DNA from: Alitta virens
Taxonomy: Eukaryota > Annelida > Polychaeta > Phyllodocida > Nereididae
Assembly: GCA_932294295.1 (NCBI GenBank)
Contig: OW028584.1
Location: forward strand, 21,669,638-21,733,637
Length of the DNA: 64,000 nt
Direction: 5' to 3'
Positions 11,508 through 21,723 of this stretch are shown here, piece by piece; position 1 is the first letter of the stretch, and each line of letters opens with the position of its first letter. Position numbers and translations under genes: made by a program. The notes beneath the pieces were generated by a model. It did not search any database. It had not been told where the DNA came from and saw only the letters and a program-made list of their open reading frames with translations.

Positions 11508-12479
11508 GGAGAGGACATTTGAGAAACTTGAGAAAGCTGATCAAAAACCCCATTTTCTTGCAATGCCATCTGTAATCTCACATCTAACATAGAACTCTCT
11601 CCAAACTACAAACTGTACATCTTCATGAATGGCAGCTACAAACCATCAACCACCTAAATTGGGCCCCAAGCCCTTTGTCATTGCAGACTCACAAAGTGAC
11701 AGCACTTCGGTGTTAAAGTAACCACTTAGGAGCTTATTGAAGAACTCTCGGGTTTCTTGAATTTTCCTTTGATGGGAAACATAAAGAAACAGCCTAAGCT
11801 ACCAAACGGAGTGCAGATCTTCAAGTGAACGTCAAATTGCTGACAGAAGATGTAAAAGTGATGCTGGGATGCAACATCCAAAATGTTATGAACAAAATGT
11901 ATTTTTGAGGTGGTCTTTTGCTTATGTCGCACACACACGGGGTTAAAGCAACTGCTTAGACAAGGACAGTCCTAAAACAAGTTCTTCGGGATCATTAGGA
12001 TGAGTTGGTGGATACTTAAATAGGCACAGGCGTTTGCCATCATGACAGCACTTAGCAAGTTATTCACATGACAGCACTTAGCAAGTTAGCATGCCTTAAG
12101 ACCAAGGCTACTGACTTTGTTAAGTCCAAAACATCACGTCACACCTCAATAATGGCAACATCATACACAAAAATAATTTTCCTTCTGGTTCTAAATGATA
12201 ACTTCCATTATAACTTCCATTATTTATGGGTAGGCAACACTTATTTTCATGCAATTCCTTGCCTGTTTGCTGAGAAGGTTCAATTCTCATCTCTAGTGGC
12301 AGCTAGTTTGCATATTTCACCATCTACACACATGATGGTGCTTCCTGATTGGCCAGTATCTCCCGTCTGCTGTCTGCTTCAAGCCAATTAAGTGACCTAA
12401 CTGAGCAATCTTTGTTTAAGAATTGAGTGTAATCAATGCAAACAAAACTTATTGATACACAATTTCACTGTTAGAAATT
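11508..12479. other. unassigned DNA with a 26-bp duplication
   Basis: No gene seen. The word catgacagcacttagcaagt occurs twice in tandem (12041 and 12067, period 26). Confidence 0.45.
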
Positions 12480-12512
12480 CAATGCCATAAGCCAGCCTAT
12501 AGGCTATTGGGC
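12480..12512. mobile_element. MITE-D fragment
   Basis: The word ccataagccagcctatag matches the interior of MITE-D copy 2 near 51301. Neither terminal repeat is present. Confidence 0.4.
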
Positions 12513-12600
12513 AAATTTGTTTTTGTTTTTTATTTAAGTCTAACTGGTAAAATAGCAAAATAATTACCATCAAGCTCAGGGCATTTCCTAATGTATTCAG

Positions 12601-12655
12601 CTACATCCCGATTGGCTGTTATGAAAGCCATAGCTGCCTCGTGTGATGAGAACCA
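12601..12655 (+). CDS. candidate 55-bp exon, strand uncertain
   Basis: On the plus strand an excellent acceptor with a ctaat branch-point-like word (tttcctaatgtattcag) precedes 55 bases ending AACCAG, then gtaagacag, an excellent donor. Only the third frame is open and reads TSRLAVMKAIAASCDENQ. The opposite strand is also open across 12568-12673, with a gtaatt donor at 12567 but weaker acceptors; it reads EAAMAFITANRDVAEYI over its best part, with coding-like G-rich first positions. Both cannot be typical exons. This is the only well-flanked plus-strand candidate, against several on the minus strand. Confidence 0.22.
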
Positions 12656-12844
12656 GGTAAGACAGTCGGGAGCCTTGGTATTAGTTTAAGTATAAGTGCT
12701 GTCATCACTGAGCAATGTTATGTTGTCAACTGGAGTGTACATTGTACATTGCCTTGTGTTGGACCATGGTTGGACCATTTAATTTCCTTGGACCAGCCAA
12801 GTTACCACCCTGGAAACTAATTATCAGACTGGGTGGAGTGAAAT

Positions 12845-13018
12845 ATGTACTTACACTCTTGAGTGTGACCCTTGCTTGCCTCAGCATAGACACTAAGAAT
12901 GATACACACTATAACTGACACCCAAGGTGAATGACATCTCAATAAACACTGTTTCAGCCAAAGAAAGAACACGCAACCATCATGAAGCAGATCAGAGCTT
13001 TAACCACTAAACCACTGC
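12845..13018 (-). mobile_element. SINE-2 copy, diverged
   Basis: Carries the body words cttgcctcagcatagacac and atgacatctcaat, then a tRNA-like antisense end, gctttaaccactaaaccactg. Antisense B box is poor. Old copy. Confidence 0.5.
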
Positions 13019-13859
13019 TTTCTTCGTATTGGAGTGAGACATTCTAGATCAAATTTCTCTTAAGAATCTACACATCAAAGTTACACTTATAGAGCACTGT
13101 TCTAATCTCCCATATCTTGCATTAGCCTGAACGCCTCCTATTGACTTTTTCTTACAAAACAACCAAACTGCCCTCTGGTGTTAAGGGCTTGACCTAAGAA
13201 CCAAAATGGCGAAAACTCATTTACATATCAATAGTTCGATCGAATTTATCTGATGACACTGACCTAGATAAGCTCTGACCTTGACCCTGGTCGATTAAGG
13301 GGGTGCTATTTAGGTCACAAGGGTGACATGAAAAGATGCCTATGGGGCTATTAGGGGGTTTTCTAAAAATATTTCAGTTTCTTCTCTTACGGGGACAAAA
13401 TAAAGAGATCAATGATAAGGGGCATATTAGCATATGATCAAAATGTTGCAGGTGCTTTGGGCATTGATACTATTGATAGTATTTAACCATAGAGATGGGA
13501 TTACCATATCCTCATGATCATCACTTAAAAATAGATTCTAAAACAGATTACAAGTAATCTTATTTCCATTTCAAAGGGACTAAAATCGTGCGATCCGCTT
13601 CCTGTGAGAACCCAGTGAGAAGCATCACCATACATTGCTATAAGGCAGTACTGCTATAAGGTTATAGGACTACGAGTACAACCCATGCACTTAATGCTGT
13701 GGTAACAAGTATTGCAAAGTACAAAGATAAAAATTCATATTAATTACTACCACCTTACTGATCAGGCAAACGGAAGAACATAATGTCATAAAAATATCTT
13801 TTTTTACAATTAAATAAAGCCTGACTCTTCTAGATTCACAGAGGAAGGAAGGAGACAAA
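13019..13859. other. unassigned non-coding DNA
   Basis: No gene seen. At 13255-13300 gacctt/gaccctgg words cluster (gctctgaccttgaccctgg). Near 13620-13665 a short ctgctataagg direct repeat occurs. Confidence 0.4.
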
Positions 13860-14004
13860 ATAGAGAGGCCACAGTGGCTCTCTATCTCTTTTTATTAACA
13901 GATGACCTGACAAATAACATTTCAGAACACAATAGGTTTAAAGAATTCGTTGGTCGGGCAGCAATCTCGTTTATGGAAGTTTTGGGACTTTCAAAATCAG
14001 AAAT

Positions 14005-14445
14005 TTGGTCAGCAAAACAATTTGTCAACATGAGGAGAGAAGCAGTTTGTCTGGGAGATTGCTGTGGAGTCCCAAAAAAGGACTGAAATTGTGCAAAAAC
14101 ATCAGTCACAAAAGACGAGACATTTTGAAAACGAAATTACTGGAAACTCTTGATCTCGAGTGTTGCAGACGACGTCTTCTTTCACTTTTTTGGAAGCAGG
14201 CGGCCATTTTCTTCGCCTGCATTCAATCGGAAGTAGCAGGGCAATTGCAGTCGATTCAAAAGAGGAATTGGGGAGAGATTTTCAATAATGCTGAGAGGGG
14301 GATTAAATGGGATGTCAATGGGGTATTAGGGGGATTCCAGGGGCCCGTATCAGTGATTGGTGATGGGGGCTTGGCTTGTGAGGCTTCAGATAGAGATGTC
14401 ACAGTGCTGCCATCTCGTGTCACGGGCGGGAAAGGCTTTAACTAG
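14005..14445 (+). CDS. 146-codon open frame in GC-richer block
   Basis: A block at about 13870-14450 is less AT-rich than its surroundings and open in several frames on both strands, including a plus frame at 13874-14086 and a minus frame at 13882-14109. The frame listed is the longest. It has a Lys/Arg-rich first half and a Gly-rich end, with no recognised domain. Simultaneous openness on both strands is what GC-richer DNA gives without coding. It could be an eroded transposon, a promoter-proximal CpG patch or an exon; only the position, about 400 bases from the candidate exon at 14834-14879, makes it worth noting. Confidence 0.13.
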   Translation: MVSKTICQHEERSSLSGRLLWSPKKGLKLCKNISHKRRDILKTKLLETLDLECCRRRLLSLFWKQAAIFFACIQSEVAGQLQSIQKRNWGEIFNNAERGIKWDVNGVLGGFQGPVSVIGDGGLACEASDRDVTVLPSRVTGGKGFN

Positions 14446-14833
14446 GGGGCTTCTGACTAACGACATCACACTGTTTTGTGGGGCTACTGACTGACTTCCA
14501 AAGTTCTGTAGCATTTGATGCAACAACTGACTTGGGATTCCTCATGATGTGCTTATAATGGAATCAAATTTAGGCATTTATTTCAATTCCTTATTGAAAT
14601 TTACAGATCATATAGGAGTCCAAGCCACTAAGACAGGGACCCAAACCCAAGATTTTTCAGGATATTCGGCTGAATAATAAAACTAGTATGCCACTCGATT
14701 CTGCATGTAATCGTTGTATACTGATAAATATATTTCCTAAATAACAAAAAGGGAAACTAAAAGGTATTCCTGTTGCAGGCACCATCACAGACAGACACAC
14801 AGTAAAGTACAAAGATAAAGATAGACAACTTAC
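14446..14833. other. unassigned non-coding DNA
   Basis: Nothing recognised between the ORF-dense block and the donor of the candidate exon. Confidence 0.4.
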
Positions 14834-14879
14834 CGAAGTGCAGGGATCTAGAGGAGAATGAGGGAGCGAAGAAGATTAC
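14834..14879 (-). CDS. candidate 46-bp internal exon
   Basis: On the minus strand the acceptor is ttttttatgtctttgcag, an almost ideal tract, and the donor is TTCG followed by gtaagttg. Only the first frame is open; it reads VIFFAPSFSSRSLHF with one base left over. It would follow the second frame of the 55.3 kb candidate and feed the long form of the 9.9 kb candidate without a stop. Length and both splice signals suit a short internal exon. No family recognised. An untranslated or non-coding RNA exon is an alternative. Confidence 0.35.
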
Positions 14880-15049
14880 CTGCAAAGACATAAAAAAAAG
14901 AGTTTGTAATGATTTTTCTCAAAATCAAGTTAGTCGCTTACGACTCATGAGTCATTCAGTTCATCGATCGGTAATTACTTCAATTGATCCGCGACAAAAC
15001 ACATTTTGGTCAGTTTTTTTTTAAAAAGTAGATGTAGCAAATTACCAAA

Positions 15050-15650
15050 GCATAGTCAATTCATTGGTTAGTCAACCAGTTATTTGTTCGTCCAAATGGA
15101 AGGTCGGTCAGTCGAGGAATCGAAGTGGTTTATTCACAATTTCATACAGAGCTCGGTCAGTCAGTCAGTCAGTCAGTCGATCAGTCAGTCAAGCAACAAT
15201 TCTTTACGCAATCGTGAAGAGGAATCGCAGAAGTATGTGCATTCACAAGTTTGGTTAGTCCATTGAAGATCCAGTGGAGAGTCAGTCAGTAAATGGGGTT
15301 GATTGACAATAGCATCTTGAGAGAGGTAAAGCAGTCACATATTCAAAATTTCAGTTAGTCCATAGAAGAGTCAGTTGGTTAGTCCGTCAGCAATAGGGCG
15401 GGGGCCTAGCTTAGATGGATAGAGGTAGGGTTCGATTCCCGGTCAAGCCTAAGTTGGATGGCTGTTTCATCTTTCGTCGCATTGCCATGGTCTCTGCCTG
15501 TTCTAATTAGCCCAACTGGTGCAGAAATACAGGACGTAAAGCCCTAATCACACACACACAGTCCGTCGGCAATTCTTTCGTTGATCAAGAGAGGAATCTC
15601 TACTTTGTATATTCACAGTTTCAGTCATTCTGACCGACAAGTCCATAACC
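15050..15650. repeat. degenerate ~105-bp tandem array, 4 copies
   Basis: Four diverged units share a gaggaatc word, a tattcacaatttcag-like core and gttagtcca. The cores lie near 15131, 15241, 15341 and 15611. Spacing is about 100-110 bp, and the last gap is about 120 bp once the inserted SINE-1 is removed. A CAGT microsatellite fills 15156-15196 in the second linker. The array predates the SINE insertion. Confidence 0.6.
15395..15559 (+). mobile_element. SINE-1 copy 2
   Basis: Starts gggggcctagctta, with B box ggttcgattcccgg and the SINE-1 body (agttggatggctgtttcatc through gcagaaatacagga), ending in a CA-repeat tail. It is flanked by a 14-bp target duplication, agtccgtcagcaat at 15381-15394 and agtccgtcggcaat at 15560-15573, with one mismatch. 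It sits in plus orientation between units 3 and 4 of the ~105-bp tandem array. Confidence 0.85.
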
Positions 15651-16261
15651 ACCATTAACTCAATTCCATCCGCGGACTTGTTACAAACGAACAGGCGACA
15701 ATTGGGGACATTTTTGTCCCTCTAAGTCAGTCCCTCAACATTCTGCCTACATTTTGCTAATAGGGAGACAGAAGGCAAATTGCCCTCTTGTCACAATCTA
15801 GTTCTGCAGCTTCTCTGCTACGTGCCACCTCCATTCATAAAGGACACATTAGGAATTTTTTCTTTGGGAATGAAGTCATTAGTGGAATTGGCTCATATTC
15901 ACACCAGCACGACACCGCAAAACTTCCAATTCACTCTTCCGGGCCAAATAATGTCAAGTCTTAGTGGTTTCAGCCAACCCGGGTGACATCATTAGATTCC
16001 TTTAATGCAATTAACACACACCTCCAGGGCTCAGTCCATGCTCAATCTAACTGACTTATAACAAATATGCTAATAAATCTAGATAATTACAATGCCCCAT
16101 CCATTTTTGTCATGAAATAACTTCTACACTAAAAATCCTGTCAGATCACAACATCTGTCAATATCAACTTTTCATAACTATACCCCCTAATAATAAGTTA
16201 TTAGGGTAAAATGTTATTACTAGGGTAAATTTTTATAACTAGAGACGCTAACTACATGTAC
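15651..16261. other. unassigned non-coding DNA
   Basis: No gene seen. The 68-codon plus frame at 15780-15986 shows nothing recognisable. Confidence 0.4.
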
Positions 16262-16350
16262 TGTAGATGGTGTGAACTCTAAACTTTATTGTATCTCCTC
16301 ATTACGTCTGCCACTTGTTGGTAGTCATATGAGCTATGCCTAAAAGCAGT
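16262..16350 (+). mobile_element. SINE-2 tail fragment
   Basis: gatggtgtgaactctaaac precedes the tail signature tcctcattacgtctgcc and a tagtcatatgagct word, in the order of the longer copy at 17996-18375. Confidence 0.55.
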
Positions 16351-17995
16351 ATTGGTACAAAAAAAATACAAAACAATAATATTAACCATTCTCAATACAG
16401 AAACCATCAGTGACCAGAGATTACCAAAGCATGTATAACACTGCAACAACCTAAATGATTGCTTTTCGCCATTCCTCTCTGAAGCAAAGTAACATTTGCC
16501 ACTTTTGCCACTTCAGTCAGTTAATCACAGGTGACGCTACTCTGAAGTAACGACTGCAATTCACATGCAATCTAAAAGAGGGCGCTTTGTGCTTTAAAGC
16601 TGCAAATCCCTGAGAGGGCGCCACGTGTCAGAGGCAAATTAACGACGCCAGCTTTTGAATGGCTCAAAGTATTTCTTCCAGATTAATTGCCCAGCTCCTG
16701 TGTATTAGCAAAAGGCAAAAAAAAAGTCACTGGGAAACTCCCTGGATATACGTTGAAGCTATAGGTTTTACAGAATAGGGAAGGAACAGATAAAACACAG
16801 AAAAAAACCTACAAAAAAATAACCAATCCTACAATAGTAAATCCATCACATCCCTATGCATCTTTGATGTAAATGACTTCATCATTTACGCTACCGATAA
16901 GAATTAATTGTATGCTAATGTGTGAAGCCAAATGACTAGAGGAAACTCAATGCTAATTTGCTGAGATAACAATGGAAAATACATTTATTTTGACCTCTAT
17001 TAAAATGTAGTGAAAGTCATCACGAAGAGAGATGTAATTTGAAATGTAAACTGTTGCTTATTTCAACATGAATCACAACATGTTGAAGGTTATCAAAGAA
17101 GCTTCAAAATAATGTTCATGACTTGGCCAGTATAGTCCTCAACGTTAAGTACTGGCCACTAACAAAGGCAGTTTTGTCTCATCTGTGCTGTTGAAGCTTA
17201 AGGTTAGACAGGAAACAATCGCAAGAAGTTTGCACCAAAATGATAAATAAAGACTGCAACCTTTCTAAACAGTCTTTCTTACCAAGTGAAGGGGAAAAAA
17301 ACCAAATAAAAAATATTCTTTCTTCCCAGAAAATCCAAGAATTACCAACCCAACAACTTATAGTGACTTACAATATATTTTACATATTGAGTTTTACAAT
17401 CTGCTTTTTAATTCTGTTACGTTTCAATAATATCACTATAAAGGTGAAAGAAACTGATTTTATTTTAAAAAGCAACATTGAATATTTTACATCTTGCTTT
17501 TCACACCTAAACGACACCAAAATAAAGAATCTGAGTAATGAAAAAAATAATATATGAAAGTCTGAAACGAAACTCTAAAAGAGCTAGCCGCAGTGGTCTG
17601 CAGGAGGCAGGATAATTAGACTAGTATTTGTCAGTAGGCAAGTGCTTCGATCGCCTATCGACAGAAGCCCACTTAACATTTCAGTCTCCTTGCCTTCGAT
17701 GCAGCCCTCAATTTGTTCTCCTGATTTTTTAATGACAGACACGAATGCCGATTTCTCCTAACTCCAAGAAAACGAAAAAGTAGGAAGAAAAGAGAAATAT
17801 AAAAAGAAAATGATTTTGATTATTTGTAATGTCTGATCGTTTGGTAGGATGTCAGCGTTTAAGTTAGCGTAATGAAATCAGGGGGAAAGAAACCTTGTCT
17901 GCAATAGTTACAACTATAACTGCATGATCTGCACTAGAAAATTAATTGTTTCGTAAAGTGCTTTAGCCTTCATTTTATGAAACATGCACCTAAGC
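16351..17995. other. unassigned AT-rich DNA
   Basis: No gene seen. The 105-codon plus frame at 17240-17557 is Asn/Ile/Lys-rich with one hydrophobic stretch, which AT-rich DNA yields by chance. A gggcgcc / agagggcg pair at 16580-16622 is a common transposon-scar word. Confidence 0.4.
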
Positions 17996-18375
17996 AGCTG
18001 AGTGAACTAGCGGTTAAGACCCTGGATAGTTCCGGGTTCGAATCCTGACTTAAGCGCTACATCGGCCACACGTCGGTCGCACCGAGACGTTAACTTGGTG
18101 GTGTCTTTCACTCGGTGTCTATGCTAAGGCAAGTAACAGACCCCATCCATGGCAACTAGGATGAATTGCAACGTGGCGTGAACCCCGACTTTAACATATC
18201 ATTATTACGTCTGCCTTCGGCTACTAAGTCATATAAGCTGACTTATACAATGTATCCGACTACAACCATGGGGTAAACGTGTAACCTGTTGTGGACTCCG
18301 ACCATCATCTCATCATTACGTCTGCACAGCTGCTCATACAAGCTGACTCACACAGTGTATCGGACTACAAGAATT
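17996..18375 (+). mobile_element. SINE-2 reference copy with doubled tail
   Basis: Head: gaactagcggttaagaccc, then a perfect B box, gggttcgaatcc. Body: cactcggtgtctatgctaag and gaccccatccatgg. Tail: catcattacgtctgcc, then aagctgacttatacaatgta. The final tail block occurs twice (about 18190-18270 and 18300-18372), so the copy is a dimeric or re-inserted tail. This is the clearest head of a family found at least ten times in this window. Confidence 0.75.
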
Positions 18376-18928
18376 GAGACAATATAAAAACAGGCGATAT
18401 AAAAAACACAGTCCTGCTGGCAGCAGGAGCAGCTTGAATATACTGGGATGGTTCTCAAGCCCAATTTCTTTGACAAACAAGCCATAGTAACAAGAAGCCC
18501 TGGCTATTACTCGGTCAAGTTTTCATTATTGATCTGGACATGATGTGCTGCCCCAGGCCCTGGTCACTGGCTGACCGCTGGTCAAGCCTCCACAGGAGCA
18601 GCAGCAGCAGCTGGACAGCGGTCACTTGTCACAGCACTGCATAATGCACTATATAGTCAAGATAAGACTATAGGCAACATATATAGCCAACGAAAGTGAC
18701 AGCACTACTCGTAATATCAAAGACTGCCAGTATTTTTAGTGGGAGTATTTTCGTCCATTTGATACAAAAATATTTTTGTGGTTAGTCCAAGTGAATATTG
18801 TAGAGTGCACAGTTGATCAATGACAGAAAATGAAGAGACCACTGAAAGCAGAAACATCTTGACAAATTACCCAGCATTTTGATGTTACAGAATTCAACCG
18901 GAAAATGTCATATATGATATAGACAAAC
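18376..18928. other. unassigned DNA
   Basis: No gene seen. A short AGC repeat (18598-18612) lies among ctggtca / ggtcac words at 18545-18630. Confidence 0.4.
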
Positions 18929-19010
18929 AAAATACATTGGAACCTCGCCATTAAGAACTCTCTTGGTGGGTAGTTCACTGGTCTTAATGGTGAGGTGATT
19001 CTCTGAGGCA
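18929..19010 (+). mobile_element. pogo-like MITE end
   Basis: acattggaacctcgccatta is a diverged terminus, followed by ctggtcttaatggtgaggtg, the family inner word. Confidence 0.6.
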
Positions 19011-19050
19011 AATTGCAATTGTGAAAAGGCAGTTCGGTAAAATTCCAGAT

Positions 19051-19276
19051 GCTGTATTGTACTGTATTGTACTGCATTGTACTGTATTGTACTAAATTGT
19101 ACTGCATTGTACTGTATTGTACTGCATTGCACTGCATTGTAATGCATTGTACTGCATTGTACTGTATTGTACTGCATTATGTACTGCATTGTACTGTATT
19201 GTACTGCATTGTACTGTTTTGTACTGCATTGTACTGTATTGTACTGTATTGTACTGCATTATACTGCATTGTACTA
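19051..19276. repeat. 10-bp minisatellite, ~22 copies
   Basis: Head-to-tail tgtactgtat / tgtactgcat units with occasional variants (ctaaat, taatgc). The unit lacks stops in most frames on both strands, so overlapping long frames arise that are only repeat translations. Confidence 0.95.
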
Positions 19277-19490
19277 ATGCTACAGGTCCGACGCTCAGCT
19301 TCTGGGACCAGCTGCCATAGACAGATACATGATTAGCTTGGAGTCCACACCAGGTGATAAACACAAGTTGAGATATATCTCATGAAAAGAGCTTTGCCCG
19401 AGGATCAAACCCAGAACTCTCAGAGAGGCCAGCTAGTGTACTAAATTACTACTAATAGGCCCATGCTTTACCAACTGGCCAACAAAATGC
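19277..19490 (-). mobile_element. SINE-2 copy
   Basis: Minus orientation: ggagtccacaccaggtgata, a body remnant, then an antisense B box (ggatcaaaccc) and gctttaccaactggcc. The minisatellite abuts its tail side directly. Confidence 0.6.
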
Positions 19491-19920
19491 CTCTGTGGAA
19501 GTCTACTGTATTATCATTTAATCTCAACCAAATTTAGCAACTCTGTCTTAGAGGTGAATCTTAACCTTGATAAATCTGCTATTAATTTTAATTTTAAATT
19601 GCTGAATAATGAAATACTGAAGAAAACATGAAACTGCAACATTAAAACATCAATTAAAATAGCATTATTCAAGTCAGCATGAGAATTTTGTCATTGTGGG
19701 CTTTTAAGAGTCATAAGATGATGATAAAGCACCTTGAGTCTGAAGGTAAAACGCAAAAGCATTGGTTTTTAAGACTTAATTTAGAGGATGTTGAAAAAAG
19801 ATATGTTTCTGTCATTGAATTAGTCAAGCAGAGGAATATATTTAACATAGAAATCATTAATTAGACAGTTTAAATCTAGAGAATCGACTGCACAGATGTC
19901 CATGTATTTCATGTGGGAAT
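19491..19920. other. unassigned AT-rich DNA
   Basis: No gene seen. The 61-codon plus frame at 19679-19864 is Lys/Glu-rich but lacks splice signals or a recognised motif. Confidence 0.4.
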
Positions 19921-20252
19921 AGTCTATATAGAGTCTTTTCAATGAGCAGCCCTGAGTTCAGCATGACATAAGTTTTTCTTCTCCTTTCATTAATCATTTT
20001 GCTTTTCAGAGATGGAAGATCATAACTAAGTTATTCAATAAATATAACTTTCTCAAGAAAATAACAAAAATCAACTGAGTGATAATATGTCAAATATACA
20101 TTAAACAGCACTAAAAATTTGCTGCAAGGATGCACTTCGCATCAGCCAATCAGTCAAGGGCGGGAACTTTTTCAGCCAATAGAATTGCCGTATTCTGTCG
20201 TAGCCACCTAGTGGAAAGGTCAAGAATCTTAAGGGAAAATCCACTGTTGAAA
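19921..20252 (+). repeat. repeat R2 copy 1
   Basis: About 330 bp, matched in reverse orientation by 25470-25803. The two share long blocks such as attcaataaatataacttt and gtcaaatatacattaaa. Near its right side it carries CCAAT (20146-20150), GGGCGGGAAC (20158-20167) and CCAAT (20176-20180), then a ccacctagtgg edge. No open frame is conserved between the copies as far as I can see. It could be a transposon remnant, perhaps once a promoter-bearing segment. Confidence 0.8.
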
Positions 20253-20269
20253 ATGTCCATGTTTTGGAC

Positions 20270-20340
20270 CTCATGTAGGCGCAGAGGTATAGTGGTTACC
20301 TGCTGATGGTTTCGGGTTCAAATTCTGACCAAGAAACTGA
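20270..20340 (+). mobile_element. tRNA-like SINE head
   Basis: A-box-like ggtatagtggttacc and B box gggttcaaattc with tRNA-like spacing. The downstream sequence does not match SINE-1 or SINE-2 bodies. It directly follows R2 copy 1. Confidence 0.45.
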
Positions 20341-20589
20341 TATAGGCCTACAGGCATGTCTATTGTTAAGCTGGGAGTATGCTGCCCGTTTTCTTCAATT
20401 GAATACCATGACCTTTCATGTAGTTTCTGAAAATTTCGAAAATTCAACTTTCACTTTTCACAACCAATTTTCTAGGATTTTCTAGGAATTCAATGCATGA
20501 TGTGGGAACCCTTAAATTTGACGCCTTGTACATGGCAATCATACAGAAATTGTCAACTACAGTCCAACTTGCCAGGAATCTAGAACAAT
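20341..20589. other. unassigned DNA
   Basis: Nothing recognised; contains a doubled attttctagg word near 20466-20485. Confidence 0.4.
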
Positions 20590-20640
20590 AATATATATAA
20601 TATCTTATCTTATCCTATCCTATACTATCCTATCCTATCA
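20590..20640. repeat. TATCC/TATCT pentamer repeat
   Basis: About ten units, changing from tatct to tatcc along the array. Confidence 0.9.
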
Positions 20641-21080
20641 TTAAAAGTATTGATTTCTTGAAACCAATTTCCCATTTTAACCACATAGGCAAGTTTCTCT
20701 TCTTAAGTCTTAACCAACCCATCGGGGGGTTATGGCTTATGGCGTCATAACATATTTGTAGCTTAACACCAAAACTTTTTTTCATAATTTTTTCGATGCT
20801 TTTTGTGCAAAATAATAACAATAAATTAATAAAAACCCCTCCAAAAATCCAGGGAGAGTTTATGTTGCAGTCTTTCGGGCCCATGGGAAGGTCTTATGAA
20901 CAGGAAACAGCCCGTAAAGGTCAGTGGGCAATCGCGCTTCAGTTGTAATGGTTGCCATGGCGACAGACAAGCCAGTTGACCTGTCTGGAAGAGTAACACC
21001 TGTCTGGTGCTCCAAGCAGATTCCATCCTGATACACGGCTTCATAGGGATTAGGCCTAGCCCGAAATACTCTGACAGACA
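20641..21080. other. unassigned DNA
   Basis: No gene seen. Two minus-strand frames (20826-21101 and 20860-21081) run into the tandem array and show no domain. Confidence 0.4.
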
Positions 21081-21260
21081 CATCTGTTGACTAGTCTTCA
21101 TATCTGTTGACTAGTCTTCATATCTGTTGACTAGTCTTCATATCTGTTGACTAGTCTTCATATATGTTCACTAGTCTTCATATCTGTTCACTAGTCTTCA
21201 TATCTTTTCACTAGTCTTCATATCTGTTCACTAGTCTTCAAATCTGTTAACTAGTCTTCA
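21081..21260. repeat. 20-bp tandem array, 9 copies
   Basis: Nine units of tatctgttgactagtcttca. Copies 1-4 are almost identical. From copy 5 a ttga to ttca change is shared, and the last copy has two further changes, so the units show a left-to-right lineage. Confidence 0.97.
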
Positions 21261-21469
21261 TACTATACATTTTTTGTCGAGTTTCAACTTTCATATCTAC
21301 TTAGTAAAGCAGGACCATACACAGTAATTATTCAGGCCACTCAAAAAGATCTTGACAAGTAGTTTGTTTTATATAAAAATAATGTATTGTTTTTACATTC
21401 TTTTGGAATACTATATATATATATGACCAGAACACCTTCTTACCATGATCGTCGAACATGCTCTTGCAT

Positions 21470-21723
21470 TTACACTCTTGGCAGGCCAATCCTAAGACTT
21501 TCTCAACTCCCTAGGGAGTATTCAGCCTTGAAGATGGGGTTAACTGCATAGACTTTTAAGGGAGCTCACACCAGCACCATCCCTGAGCTTGTGGATTGCC
21601 AAGTTACGATCACACTTAGGTGAGTGGTTTCAGGAGGATCTGCCCAACTCTTCCATACCATGGCAAGGATTGGAACCTGATACTGCTGAGTTAGCAGGTG
21701 AACACCTTACTACTAGACCACAA
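21470..21723 (-). mobile_element. SINE-like element with tRNA head
   Basis: Ends on the plus strand with an antisense B box (gattggaacctg) and accttactactagaccac. The body (ctcacaccagcaccatccct, tggattgccaagttacgatc) differs from SINE-2, so it is a third family or a chimera. Confidence 0.45.

Noticed and set aside
15064..15266. Two Ser/Gln-Val frames
   Set aside because: CAGT microsatellite and tandem-array translation.
17996..18060. Possible functional tRNA gene (good B box)
   Set aside because: No cloverleaf with paired acceptor stem that I can draw, and a SINE body follows.
21444..21491. Minus-strand 48-bp segment before a gtaagaag donor, with Cys-rich frame LACQECKCKSMFDDH
   Set aside because: The acceptor lacks a pyrimidine tract and the segment overlaps the end of a SINE-like element.
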